A stretch of 64,000 nucleotides of DNA from JAGTVG01 sp963820995 (lineage in GTDB: Bacteria > Bacteroidota > Bacteroidia > Cytophagales > Cyclobacteriaceae), in assembly GCA_963820995.1 (NCBI GenBank), contig CAWGCL010000009.1, forward strand, positions 496,001 to 560,000, written 5' to 3'. The notes under the pieces were generated by a model. That model searched no databases. It saw only the letters and a program-made list of their open reading frames with translations, and was not told where the DNA came from. This document shows positions 30,757-39,139 of the stretch, in pieces. A program made the translations under genes and the position numbers. How positions within the stretch are numbered: the stretch's first letter is position 1; each line of letters starts with the position of its first letter.

Positions 30757-32299
30757 CCATGGCATCCGCCAGCTCATACACCGGTTCTTTCAAATCCCCG
30801 TAAAAAGTTACCCGATGCCAACCCCATTGGTCCCACATGGAAAACAACTTCTCTATATCACCGACTGGTTCGGCACATAGTTTGGTACGGCAGGCCCTGT
30901 CATCAGGGTCATTATCAACGGCTTTAGCCTGATGGAAGATGATCTCCTTGCGGTCCCTTTTCACTTTTAAGGAAGTGGTCATATAGTCTACCGGCATGAT
31001 GGAACGTACAGATGCACCCTGGCGATCCTCGGAGTGGGTCATTATGGAATACGGATTGGTGCGGCCCCCCGGACCAAATACTTTGTTGGAACCGACGCAA
31101 TGGGCGTAAATGATCTGTCTTTTTGAGGTGTCAATGACCGGATCGGAAATATAACCCGGCCGTCCCTGAGTAAGCTTGGTAAAGGCCACCATAGTAGCCG
31201 TAGACTCGATATCACATTCACAAGCTCCGATCAAACCTTCATTGTTCAGCTGGTGAAAGCCCAGACAGGGATAGGCATGGATGTGTCCGCCATAGAAACC
31301 ACCCAGACAATTGATCGTGATGGCATTGGCATTATGGGTCTTCAGCACATCTTTCATGCCAAGATAGAAGGCTGCCGAGGCTTCGATGGTTTCAGCAGGC
31401 ACATCGATCACATCCGTGGCGTTGCTGACCCATTGACGAGCCATTTCAGTGGCCTGATCCTTATCGGCCTTTTCGAATGCGGCGTTGACCTCTGCAAAGG
31501 GGACCTTTTCAACCGGGATGGTCATGATCGGATCTTCAAGCCCTGAATCTGTATCCCGCACCGCCAGGATCCTGGATGCTTTCAATTGTTTCATACAATC
31601 TGAGGTAGAAAGCAGGTCCATAGGATCAGACTGATAGCTGAGGTCTCCGGAGGCCGGGGTATTCTGAATGCGTACCCTGGTTGTTGCAGCAACGAAATCT
31701 CCGGCGGAACCTCCTCTTTTAATAATATTGAAACATTTGACCGCCGCTATCAAGTCTTCCATACGGGATGAGGCGACAAATCCGATATTAGGCGTCGTAT
31801 TTCGAAGAAATCCGGCCGTATACACCAGAAAACCACCACTTCCACCATATTGAAAATCAGCATACAATACAGGCTTACCTGATTTGGCGAGGGTTTGAAC
31901 CACCTGGTTCCAACAGTTCATCTGATAGACCAGGTACCCATCGATCCTGGCTTCTTTATCCAGGGCCAGGATTTTTGCAGCTTCTTCCGGGCCTTTTGCA
32001 GCAGAGGATACAAATTCAAAGTCACTAAGTTGCGCACTCAGGGTCTGGTTGATCCGGTCCATAAAAGGAAGGAAATCAAACCCTGTATTGGGCCAGTCGG
32101 GTTGGGCCTGTTTTTCAGCATGTAGGGAATAAACGATCCTGATCCTGGTCTTTTCCTTCGGTGTAGACGAGGTCAGGGAATTCAGACCGGTAAAAGCAGA
32201 AGTGGTAAAACAGGCAGTGCAAGCACCACAGGCGGAGATAAACTGTCTGCGCGTATAACCACCTGATGTATAAATCGATGGATTTGTAGAATTTTTCAT
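30731..32299 (-). CDS. Tat-exported L-fucose isomerase-like protein
   Basis: 522 residues. The leader has TRRQFISACGACTACF, a twin-arginine export signal. The mature protein resembles the L-fucose/L-arabinose isomerase superfamily: RIRIVYSLHAEKQAQPD at the start, DGYLVYQMNCWNQVVQTL, GKPVLYADFQYGGSGGFLVY, then AITINCLGGFYGGHIHAYPC, LIGACECDIESTATMV (acidic residues near the family's metal site) and a C-terminal GWHRVTFYGDL. The classic members are cytosolic ketol-isomerases; export is unusual. Its stop (30731-30733) falls within the last unit of the 21-bp repeat array. It stands upstream of the GH106-like hydrolase, so release and then handling of a deoxysugar is a reasonable inference. Confidence 0.65.
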   Translation of the reverse strand: MKNSTNPSIYTSGGYTRRQFISACGACTACFTTSAFTGLNSLTSSTPKEKTRIRIVYSLHAEKQAQPDWPNTGFDFLPFMDRINQTLSAQLSDFEFVSSAAKGPEEAAKILALDKEARIDGYLVYQMNCWNQVVQTLAKSGKPVLYADFQYGGSGGFLVYTAGFLRNTTPNIGFVASSRMEDLIAAVKCFNIIKRGGSAGDFVAATTRVRIQNTPASGDLSYQSDPMDLLSTSDCMKQLKASRILAVRDTDSGLEDPIMTIPVEKVPFAEVNAAFEKADKDQATEMARQWVSNATDVIDVPAETIEASAAFYLGMKDVLKTHNANAITINCLGGFYGGHIHAYPCLGFHQLNNEGLIGACECDIESTATMVAFTKLTQGRPGYISDPVIDTSKRQIIYAHCVGSNKVFGPGGRTNPYSIMTHSEDRQGASVRSIMPVDYMTTSLKVKRDRKEIIFHQAKAVDNDPDDRACRTKLCAEPVGDIEKLFSMWDQWGWHRVTFYGDLKEPVYELADAMGYKVIEEA

Positions 32300-32539
32300 G
32301 ATGATTAAGAAGTTGAGATCCGGTAAAAAAATTGGTATTTCAAGCTAAACTATTTTTCAGGATAATGCCAGCTTTTTTTTGAATAAAAAACGGAATTTAA
32401 CGAGCTGATTTAATGCAATTCGATAAAAGAATATGTAATTTAATAGTATAGTAGTTATTCAATTTCTTTGAACGATCACATGCCAGGTTTATGGATAAAA
32501 AGACCGTAACTGATTTTCCCTCATAATTATTAGACGATC

Positions 32540-33919
32540 ATGGATGTTGAAATATTATCAAGAATACAATTCGCATTTACCATAGCATTCCATTATATCT
32601 ATCCCCCCTTAAGTATCGGTCTGGGATTGCTGATGGTCATCATGGAAACGAAGTACATACGTACGGGAAACAAAGAATACGAAACATTAGCTAAATTCTG
32701 GACCAAGATATTTGGCCTGACCTTTGGCGTTGGTGTTGCCACAGGTATTGTGATGGAGTTTGAATTTGGTACGAACTGGTCGACCTACTCACGATTTGTC
32801 GGCGACGTTTTTGGAAGTGTATTGGCAGCTGAGGGTATCTTTGCCTTTGCCCTGGAGAGCGGCTTCCTGGGCGTGTTGTTGTTTGGATGGAACAGGGTGA
32901 AACCTTGGGTACATCTTGTATCTACCATAGGCGTATTCTTCGGATCGATGTTCTCGGCCATCTGGATCGTCGTGGCCAACAGCTGGCAGCAAACGCCGGC
33001 GGGCTATCATATTGTAACCAATGGATTAGAAACCCGGGCTGAAATCACGGATTTCTGGGCTATGGTCTTCAATCCTTCCAGCATCGACAGGTTGCATCAT
33101 GTCTGGTTCGGCGCTTTTCTCGCTGGGGCTTTCCTAGTGATGAGTGTTCATGCCTATTATTTGCTCAAAGGACGCTATGTCGAGATTTCCAAAAAAGCTT
33201 TTACCCTTGCGCTGGTCGTGGCCACCATCTTTTCATTGGGCCAGTTGTTAAGTGGCCACAGGTCGGCCGATGGCGTAGCAAAAAACCAACCGGCTAAACT
33301 GGCTGCCTTTGAAGGTCATTTTGAAACAGAAGCACCCGCTGACTTGTACCTCCTCGGTTGGGTGGATAAAGAAGCGCAAAAAGTAACCGGATTAAAGATC
33401 AGAGGAGGACTGTCTTTATTACTTTTTTATGACTTTACCACACCAGTGACAGGTTTGAATGCCTTCCCGGTAGATGAGAGGCCATCTCAAGTAAATGCCG
33501 TATTTCAGTTTTATCATATCATGGTGGTTATTGGCATGCTGCTGATTGCCCTGACTCTTTTTGGAAGCTTTATGTTATGGCGTAACAAGCTCTTCGATAA
33601 ACCCTGGCTACTAGGGATCTTTGTGGTTGCTGTGCTGCTGCCTCAGATATCCAACCAGCTTGGATGGTTCGCTGCAGAGATGGGCCGCCAGCCCTGGGTT
33701 GTGTATGGATTATTGAGAACATCCGATGCGTTGTCGCCCTCCGTGTCCGGAGATCAGGTGCTGTTCTCCTTGATTCTGTTCACCTTAATTTACCTGATAC
33801 TTTTTTTATTGTTTCTCTATTTACTGGATAAAAAGATCAAATTGGGACCTTATGATGAAGGTTTGGATAGAGACAGACCATTACAAAGTGATATGGTAGA
33901 TGTTGTAAGCCGAAAATGA
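32540..33919 (+). CDS. cydA: Cytochrome bd ubiquinol oxidase subunit I
   Basis: 459 residues, about nine membrane helices. It has H18 in FAFTIAFHYIYPP (high-spin haem ligand), GVATGIVMEFEFGTNW, and a short Q-loop (RSADGVAKNQPAKLAAFEGHFE) without the long C-terminal insert of the E. coli type. Also present are the second haem-ligand region (VNAVFQFYHIMVVIGM) and the highly conserved MGRQPWVVYG near residue 390. Subunit I carries the haems and the quinol site and reduces oxygen to water at the cytoplasmic membrane. cydB follows after 7 bp. Confidence 0.95.
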   Translation: MDVEILSRIQFAFTIAFHYIYPPLSIGLGLLMVIMETKYIRTGNKEYETLAKFWTKIFGLTFGVGVATGIVMEFEFGTNWSTYSRFVGDVFGSVLAAEGIFAFALESGFLGVLLFGWNRVKPWVHLVSTIGVFFGSMFSAIWIVVANSWQQTPAGYHIVTNGLETRAEITDFWAMVFNPSSIDRLHHVWFGAFLAGAFLVMSVHAYYLLKGRYVEISKKAFTLALVVATIFSLGQLLSGHRSADGVAKNQPAKLAAFEGHFETEAPADLYLLGWVDKEAQKVTGLKIRGGLSLLLFYDFTTPVTGLNAFPVDERPSQVNAVFQFYHIMVVIGMLLIALTLFGSFMLWRNKLFDKPWLLGIFVVAVLLPQISNQLGWFAAEMGRQPWVVYGLLRTSDALSPSVSGDQVLFSLILFTLIYLILFLLFLYLLDKKIKLGPYDEGLDRDRPLQSDMVDVVSRK

Positions 33920-33926
33920 TAATAAT

Positions 33927-34964
33927 ATGGAGACTTTTCTAGGATTTGACTACCCGACTATATGGTTCCTGGTAATCGGGGGATTGTTCACCGGATATGC
34001 GATATTAGATGGTTTTGACTTCGGCGCCGGAGCCTGGCATTTGTTGTTCAAGGAAGAAAAAGAAAGGAGAATTGCCCTGAATGCTGTTGGGCCTGTCTGG
34101 GATGGTAATGAGGTGTGGCTGGTTATTGGAGGAGGGGCCCTTTTTGCCGGATTTCCCGTTCTGTATGCCTCATTGTTTTCAGCCATGTACCTTCCGTTCA
34201 TATTGTTTCTGGTATTTATCATCTTCCGGGCCATATCCATTGAGTTCAGGAGTAAGGAAAAAATGCGCTGGTGGCGTAAAATGTGGGATGTTGCTTACAG
34301 TGTTTCCAGTGTCATGCTCGCCTTTCTGTTGGGCGTAGTGTTGGGTAATGTATTGCGTGGGATTGCAATAGGACCGGATTTTCAATATGAAGGGAATGCA
34401 TTGATCGCCTTCTTAAATCCCTATGCCCTCATGGTGGGACTTACTTCACTGGCACTTTTCATGACCCATGGCGCTATCTATTTGCTGATGAAAACAGAAG
34501 GAAGGATGTATGAGAAACTAACCGCCCTGTTGCGGAAAGGGATGATCTTCTTCATTGTTACTTTCAGCATAACTACTTTATATACCCTTCTGTATATCCC
34601 GCATTTGTCAGATACTTTCAAGAGTGAAAAATTGCTTTTTATCGTTCCCCTGTTGGGATTCCTGAGCATTGCCAACATTCCCAGACTGGTCAGCAAAAAG
34701 CAATACAGGATGGCTTTCATCTTCTCCTCACTGACCATGAGCTTCCTGTTGATCCTGGTGGCCATTGAGCTCTTTCCGACACTGTTGTATTCAACAATTG
34801 ACCCGGCTTATGATATTACCATATATAATGCGGCCTCTTCAGAAAAGGCCCTTGGCATTATGTTGACCATTGCGGCAATTGGAACACCCCTGGTCCTGAT
34901 CTATACGATATTTGTGTATAGCACCTTCAAAGGAAAAGTGCAACTGGACGATACGAGTTATTGA
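33927..34964 (+). CDS. cydB: Cytochrome bd ubiquinol oxidase subunit II
   Basis: 345 residues with eight or more membrane helices. Signature stretches are YAILDGFDFGAGAWHL, NAVGPVWDGNEVWLV, GGGALFAGFPVLYA, FRAISIEFRSKE and YALMVGLTSLALFMTHGA. It is normal length and follows cydA by 7 bp, so both are translated from one message. The product is the partner subunit needed to assemble the oxidase. No cydX or cydDC gene is seen next to it. Confidence 0.95.
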   Translation: METFLGFDYPTIWFLVIGGLFTGYAILDGFDFGAGAWHLLFKEEKERRIALNAVGPVWDGNEVWLVIGGGALFAGFPVLYASLFSAMYLPFILFLVFIIFRAISIEFRSKEKMRWWRKMWDVAYSVSSVMLAFLLGVVLGNVLRGIAIGPDFQYEGNALIAFLNPYALMVGLTSLALFMTHGAIYLLMKTEGRMYEKLTALLRKGMIFFIVTFSITTLYTLLYIPHLSDTFKSEKLLFIVPLLGFLSIANIPRLVSKKQYRMAFIFSSLTMSFLLILVAIELFPTLLYSTIDPAYDITIYNAASSEKALGIMLTIAAIGTPLVLIYTIFVYSTFKGKVQLDDTSY

Positions 34965-35058
34965 TAAAAACGATTATAACACCGATCATTCTTCAATAAT
35001 TTCTTCAATAATTTGGTATCAACTTCCGTAAACGGAATAAAAATCATTCGCATTCCTT

Positions 35059-35190
35059 ATGATATATCGGTGGAAAAACTTCCTCTCATTATATCTGTTC
35101 GACCTGATAGATGCCGGTCTATCCCATTGGAATGCATTTGACAAGGAAAGGTGGGAAAATTTCTACAAACCCTGGGATTTTGGGCATTAA
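35059..35190 (+). CDS. Small hypothetical ORF (43 aa)
   Basis: ATG 35059 to TAA 35190. The peptide is rich in aromatic and charged residues (SLYLFDLIDAGLSHWNAFD, then RWENFYKPWDF). It may be a small gene or the C-terminal remnant of a lost one; no homologue is recognised. It lies between cydB and the convergent permease gene. Confidence 0.25.
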   Translation: MIYRWKNFLSLYLFDLIDAGLSHWNAFDKERWENFYKPWDFGH

Positions 35191-35214
35191 GATTTAATAT
35201 CTCAATGCCGTGTA

Positions 35215-37632
35215 TTATTCATATTTAAGTGTTTGGGCAGGATTCAATATGGCTACCCGGTACGTTTGGTAACCTACAGCGAGAAAGGCGAATAAAACCA
35301 ATATGAAAATGGATAAAACAACCGCCAGCCATGGGAAATCGATCCGGTATGCATAGTTTGCCAGCCAGAGGTTCATCCCATAATAGATGGCAGGAATTCC
35401 AAATAAAATCGATACGCCTATAAGTTTAAGAAAATCATAATAAAACAATCCAATTATACCCGCTATATGAGCACCCAACACTTTTCGGATACCGACCTCT
35501 TTGGTTCTGCGGATAGCAATAAAAGCTGAAAGCCCGAAAAGTCCCAGGGTGGCAATTACAATGGCAAGTATTGAAAAAGTACCGAATACCCTTTCAAACC
35601 TGCTCTCCTGCTCATACAACCTTTCATAGCGATCGTCAAGGAAAACATAATTAAGTGGCGCATCCGGGAAAAATTCAGCCCATTGCTTTTCCAGGAATTG
35701 TGCACCCTCGCTGTACCTGTCAGAATTGAATGAAACCACTGTGGAAGATGGATTCATCCAGGGAAAATATAATGAGGGTTCTACCGTGGATTTCAGGGAT
35801 GTTCTGTTAAAATCTTTTACAACACCGATGATGGTCCGCTTATCCCCCCTTTCCTCTGAGCCAAATTGTATCTCTTCATAAACTATTTTATCATAATCAA
35901 ATATATTGTATCTTTTCAGGAAAGCCTGGTTAACAATTACGGCAACAGAGTCTGATTGCATTTTTCTGTCAAAATCCCTGCCAGCAATAAGCTCCATTTC
36001 GACGGTTTCAATGAAATGATCATCAATAAACTGAACATACGTAGTTCCTTCAACTCTGTCAGCTATTCCGACAAGCCGTATCCCGCCGGTCGTGGAATTA
36101 ATATCAGCTCCATCGCCCCCCGGAAGGTTTGAAGTGCCTCCTACAGATTTTATGGCTGTATGATCTCTGAGCGCCTCTTTGAATGTCTCCACACTCGCTT
36201 CATGCGTTTCATACTGTTCATCATCCACGGATGGCATGGGGAATCCAATAACATATTCTGTGTTAATCCCCAGGTCAGCTCCCTGCATATAGCTTACCTG
36301 CCAGGATACAATAAATGTGCCTGCAATTAGAATCAGTGAAGTGACAAATTGCACGACAACCAGTCCCTGTCTCAGGAATATACCTCCCCGTGTATGCTGG
36401 TATTTCCCTTTAAGAACGTAAGCCGGTTTAAAGGATGATAGTACCAGGGCCGGGTATAGGCCTGATACAAATGTGCCTGCAATGAAGAAAATCCCCAGAT
36501 TAATAAGAATTGGAGTATGGTTCCAGATATGATCAATAATAACCGTACCAATAATCCCGTGATAAAATGGAAGGGCAGCCTCGAGGATTATTAATGCGAG
36601 AAGGGATGCCAGTAAATTGATCATTAATGATTCAAGCAGGAATTGCAGGATAAGTTGTGCTTTAAAGGCACCAATTACCTTTCTCAAACCCACTTCCTGG
36701 GCCCTGTCCACAGCCCTGGCTGTTGATAAATTGATATAATTAACCCAGGCTATAATGAGTATGAATATGGATATTATGGCTAGGAACGAAACCGCTTTTG
36801 CATTGCCGGGCATTTCCGGTTCGAACGTAAAGTCGGATGTAAGATGAATGCCCGAAACAGGATGTACATCCCAGAGGGAATTACTTTCTTCCCCATCATA
36901 CTTTTTCGTTATAGCCGCCAGTTTTTCATCCAGTGCAGCTTTATCAAAATCCGGAATCAGTTGCAGGTAAACATAATAATTGTTCCAATCCCAATCATTA
37001 TAATCAAACCTGTCGACAATACTCTTATCTGACATAATAAGGTCAAATTTGTAATGCGTATTGTCCGGTATGTCTTCAATTACCCCAGTAACAACAAATG
37101 ACCGGTTGAAGTCTCCAAGGATCTCGATGGTCTGGCCCAGGGCATTTTCATCTCCGAAATAATCTTCAGCCTTGCTTTTTGTCAATACAAGGGAGTTCGG
37201 TTCATTCAACATCGTTTCAATATCTCCCTGTAATGCTTTATAGGTGAATAATTTGAAAAAATTGGAATCACCTGAAATGACTTTTCTTTCGTGGACCATA
37301 TTTTCACCTTTCCGGAATACCAGTTCTTCAAATTTAAGGGTAACGGTGTAATTCAATATTTCAGGGATCTCTTCTGTTAATACCTTCCCGGCACCATAGG
37401 TCGCCATGGCGTCTTTCGCTTCAACGACATCATTGATGACCTCAAAAGTTGAAACCCGGTATAACTGATCTGCTTTTTTGTAATGTGTATCATAACTTTT
37501 TTCAAAGTTCACATACTCCTGAATCAGAAGAAAAGCGGATAAGCCCAGGGCAAGCCCCAATATATTTATGCCGCTGAAAAGTTTGTGCCTGATGAGACTT
37601 CGGATACTGATTTTTAAATAGTTTTTTAGCAT
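35215..37632 (-). CDS. FtsX/MacB-like ABC transporter permease
   Basis: 805 residues with the double layout typical of Bacteroidota permeases. The N-terminus is LKNYLKISIRSLIRHKLFSGINILGLALGL (helix 1), then a periplasmic MacB-type domain to about 285 and three helices with WVNYINLSTARAVDRAQEVGLRKVIGAFK. A second periplasmic domain follows, and last three helices around ATLGLFGLSAFIAIRRTKEVGIRKVLGAH. No ATPase gene is adjacent. Its gene is 160 bp from a membrane-protein/ECF sigma pair on the same strand, suggesting that the sigma factor may control it. A frameshifted relative lies at 49.8 kb. Confidence 0.85.
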   Translation of the reverse strand: MLKNYLKISIRSLIRHKLFSGINILGLALGLSAFLLIQEYVNFEKSYDTHYKKADQLYRVSTFEVINDVVEAKDAMATYGAGKVLTEEIPEILNYTVTLKFEELVFRKGENMVHERKVISGDSNFFKLFTYKALQGDIETMLNEPNSLVLTKSKAEDYFGDENALGQTIEILGDFNRSFVVTGVIEDIPDNTHYKFDLIMSDKSIVDRFDYNDWDWNNYYVYLQLIPDFDKAALDEKLAAITKKYDGEESNSLWDVHPVSGIHLTSDFTFEPEMPGNAKAVSFLAIISIFILIIAWVNYINLSTARAVDRAQEVGLRKVIGAFKAQLILQFLLESLMINLLASLLALIILEAALPFYHGIIGTVIIDHIWNHTPILINLGIFFIAGTFVSGLYPALVLSSFKPAYVLKGKYQHTRGGIFLRQGLVVVQFVTSLILIAGTFIVSWQVSYMQGADLGINTEYVIGFPMPSVDDEQYETHEASVETFKEALRDHTAIKSVGGTSNLPGGDGADINSTTGGIRLVGIADRVEGTTYVQFIDDHFIETVEMELIAGRDFDRKMQSDSVAVIVNQAFLKRYNIFDYDKIVYEEIQFGSEERGDKRTIIGVVKDFNRTSLKSTVEPSLYFPWMNPSSTVVSFNSDRYSEGAQFLEKQWAEFFPDAPLNYVFLDDRYERLYEQESRFERVFGTFSILAIVIATLGLFGLSAFIAIRRTKEVGIRKVLGAHIAGIIGLFYYDFLKLIGVSILFGIPAIYYGMNLWLANYAYRIDFPWLAVVLSIFILVLFAFLAVGYQTYRVAILNPAQTLKYE

Positions 37633-37792
37633 TTCAGATGAATTGTAGCTTTAGTTCCAAGAAAGAGACGACTAAATTATCATATCAGTTGTAAGATCCA
37701 AAATATTTTTATTCTGACCGGAATGATATTGATTAAAGTGGCATCTTTGATTTATCGGAATGTTGTTTAGATAGATACGAAATTCACGGATC

Positions 37793-38410
37793 TCAGGCTC
37801 GGGAATTTTCAATCTCCTCCAACATCTGGTCAATCTCTTTAATTACTGGTTGGTGATCTCTTTTCCACAGGAGCCAGGCAGAATAAAAGTCGATGATCAC
37901 AAGAATGATTAACACCGCCTGCAGGAGGATAACCGCTGGCAAATATAATGTAATCCCTGCGAGAACTGTATTGAGTATCAGGCAAATTCCGATATCGATA
38001 AACAACCAGATCAGGATAACATAATATGTTCTTGGAGTAAATACTCTCATTCTTTTTTTTGCCTCATGTAAATAATTAATGACCGGATTATTGGTATAGT
38101 TATTTGAATATGCCCTGAACCGAAGTTGCTGAACAAATATTACCAGCGTAAATGCCAGAATAAGAGAACAAATCCCAAGATTTATAAATAGATCTGATGA
38201 TGAGAGGATATACGATATGGCAACCAGGATCATGGCCACGTAGATCAATTGTAATACTCTGATCCCCAAACGTGTTTTTGAATCTGTTTTCTTTAAAAGA
38301 TCTAATATACTTTCCATAGTACCATGTTTTTGGATTTTTGCACCTGCCTGATGGCTGAGATCTGGAGCCTTAATATTTTTTGATTTGTTTATAACTTCTT
38401 CGTATTTCAT
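37793..38410 (-). CDS. Membrane protein partnered with ECF sigma factor (possible anti-sigma)
   Basis: 205 residues. A soluble N-terminus of about 55 residues precedes four predicted helices: VLQLIYVAMILVAISYIL, LGICSLILAFTLVIFV, YVILIWLFIDIGICLILN and LPAVILLQAVLIILVI. The ATG overlaps the sigma gene's stop by 4 bp (38407-38410), which points to translational coupling and a functional pair. It lacks a visible zinc HxxxCxxC motif, so an anti-sigma role is an inference from position only. Confidence 0.6.
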   Translation of the reverse strand: MKYEEVINKSKNIKAPDLSHQAGAKIQKHGTMESILDLLKKTDSKTRLGIRVLQLIYVAMILVAISYILSSSDLFINLGICSLILAFTLVIFVQQLRFRAYSNNYTNNPVINYLHEAKKRMRVFTPRTYYVILIWLFIDIGICLILNTVLAGITLYLPAVILLQAVLIILVIIDFYSAWLLWKRDHQPVIKEIDQMLEEIENSRA

Positions 38411-38907
38411 GATTCACCTCCTTCGATAATATTTTTTAATGCATTCTTTGCTCTATGAATTCTTACTCTGACATTTGAATCGGTGAGACCAATAATTTTT
38501 GCTATTTCTTTTGATGGCACTTCTTCTAATACCAGCGAAATGATGATCATGTCAATCATTGGGAGTTGAAGAATACTTTTATGCAGTATTTCAATTTCGT
38601 TTTGTTCAGTAATCCTACTTACATCTTCCTGACTTATATCCTGATTGGAATAAGCCCTTTTACTAGCGTGTAACTTTTTTTCTTTGCTTATGAATTGCAG
38701 CGCTGTATTTACCGTAATGCGAAAAGCCCAGGTTGAAAAAGCCGATTCTTCACGGAAAGATTTAAATGCTTTCCATAAGTTCAGCAGGGTTTCCTGATAC
38801 AAGTCATTTCGGTCCTCATCGTTCGACAGGTAATAACAGCAAATCCTGTATATCTTATCCTTGTTTTCCTCCACAAGCCTTGAAAAGTTATACTCTGTCT
38901 TTTTCAT
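38407..38907 (-). CDS. ECF sigma factor (sigma-70 family)
   Basis: 166 residues, normal length for ECF sigma factors. Region 2 reads DRNDLYQETLLNLWKAFKSF with STWAFRITVNTALQFI, and region 4 reads IISLVLEEVPSKEIAKIIGL followed by SNVRVRIHRAKNALKNII, a helix-turn-helix for the -35 element. It should direct RNA polymerase to a small regulon, probably including its own operon. It is co-transcribed with the membrane protein downstream and perhaps the permease. The upstream region shows no ordinary TAnnTTTG promoter. Confidence 0.85.
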   Translation of the reverse strand: MKKTEYNFSRLVEENKDKIYRICCYYLSNDEDRNDLYQETLLNLWKAFKSFREESAFSTWAFRITVNTALQFISKEKKLHASKRAYSNQDISQEDVSRITEQNEIEILHKSILQLPMIDMIIISLVLEEVPSKEIAKIIGLTDSNVRVRIHRAKNALKNIIEGGES

Positions 38908-39139
38908 TTAACGAAGTAGTCAATGCCTTCATAATTTCGAGAATCTTAACTATTTAGATAGGATCAAGTCCAATATGTTACATTAGTTTGGAAATATTTT
39001 TCTTAAGATACAATTTTCAATTATAGGTCTTGATATATATCCTGTACCACATTCTTTGTTTAGGAGTTTTTTCTTAAATTGAGTCCGGATCACAATTGAC
39101 AGAATCTAGATTTTTTAAATCTCAAATGAAATTATCACA

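Noticed and set aside
31253..31546. Plus-strand ORF of 97 codons inside the isomerase-like gene
   Set aside because: Shadow frame of an intact 522-residue protein, with no separate signal.
34989..35013. Two-copy 12-bp direct repeat (CTTCAATAATTT) after cydB
   Set aside because: Only two A+T-rich copies in a non-coding gap, so chance or slippage is sufficient.
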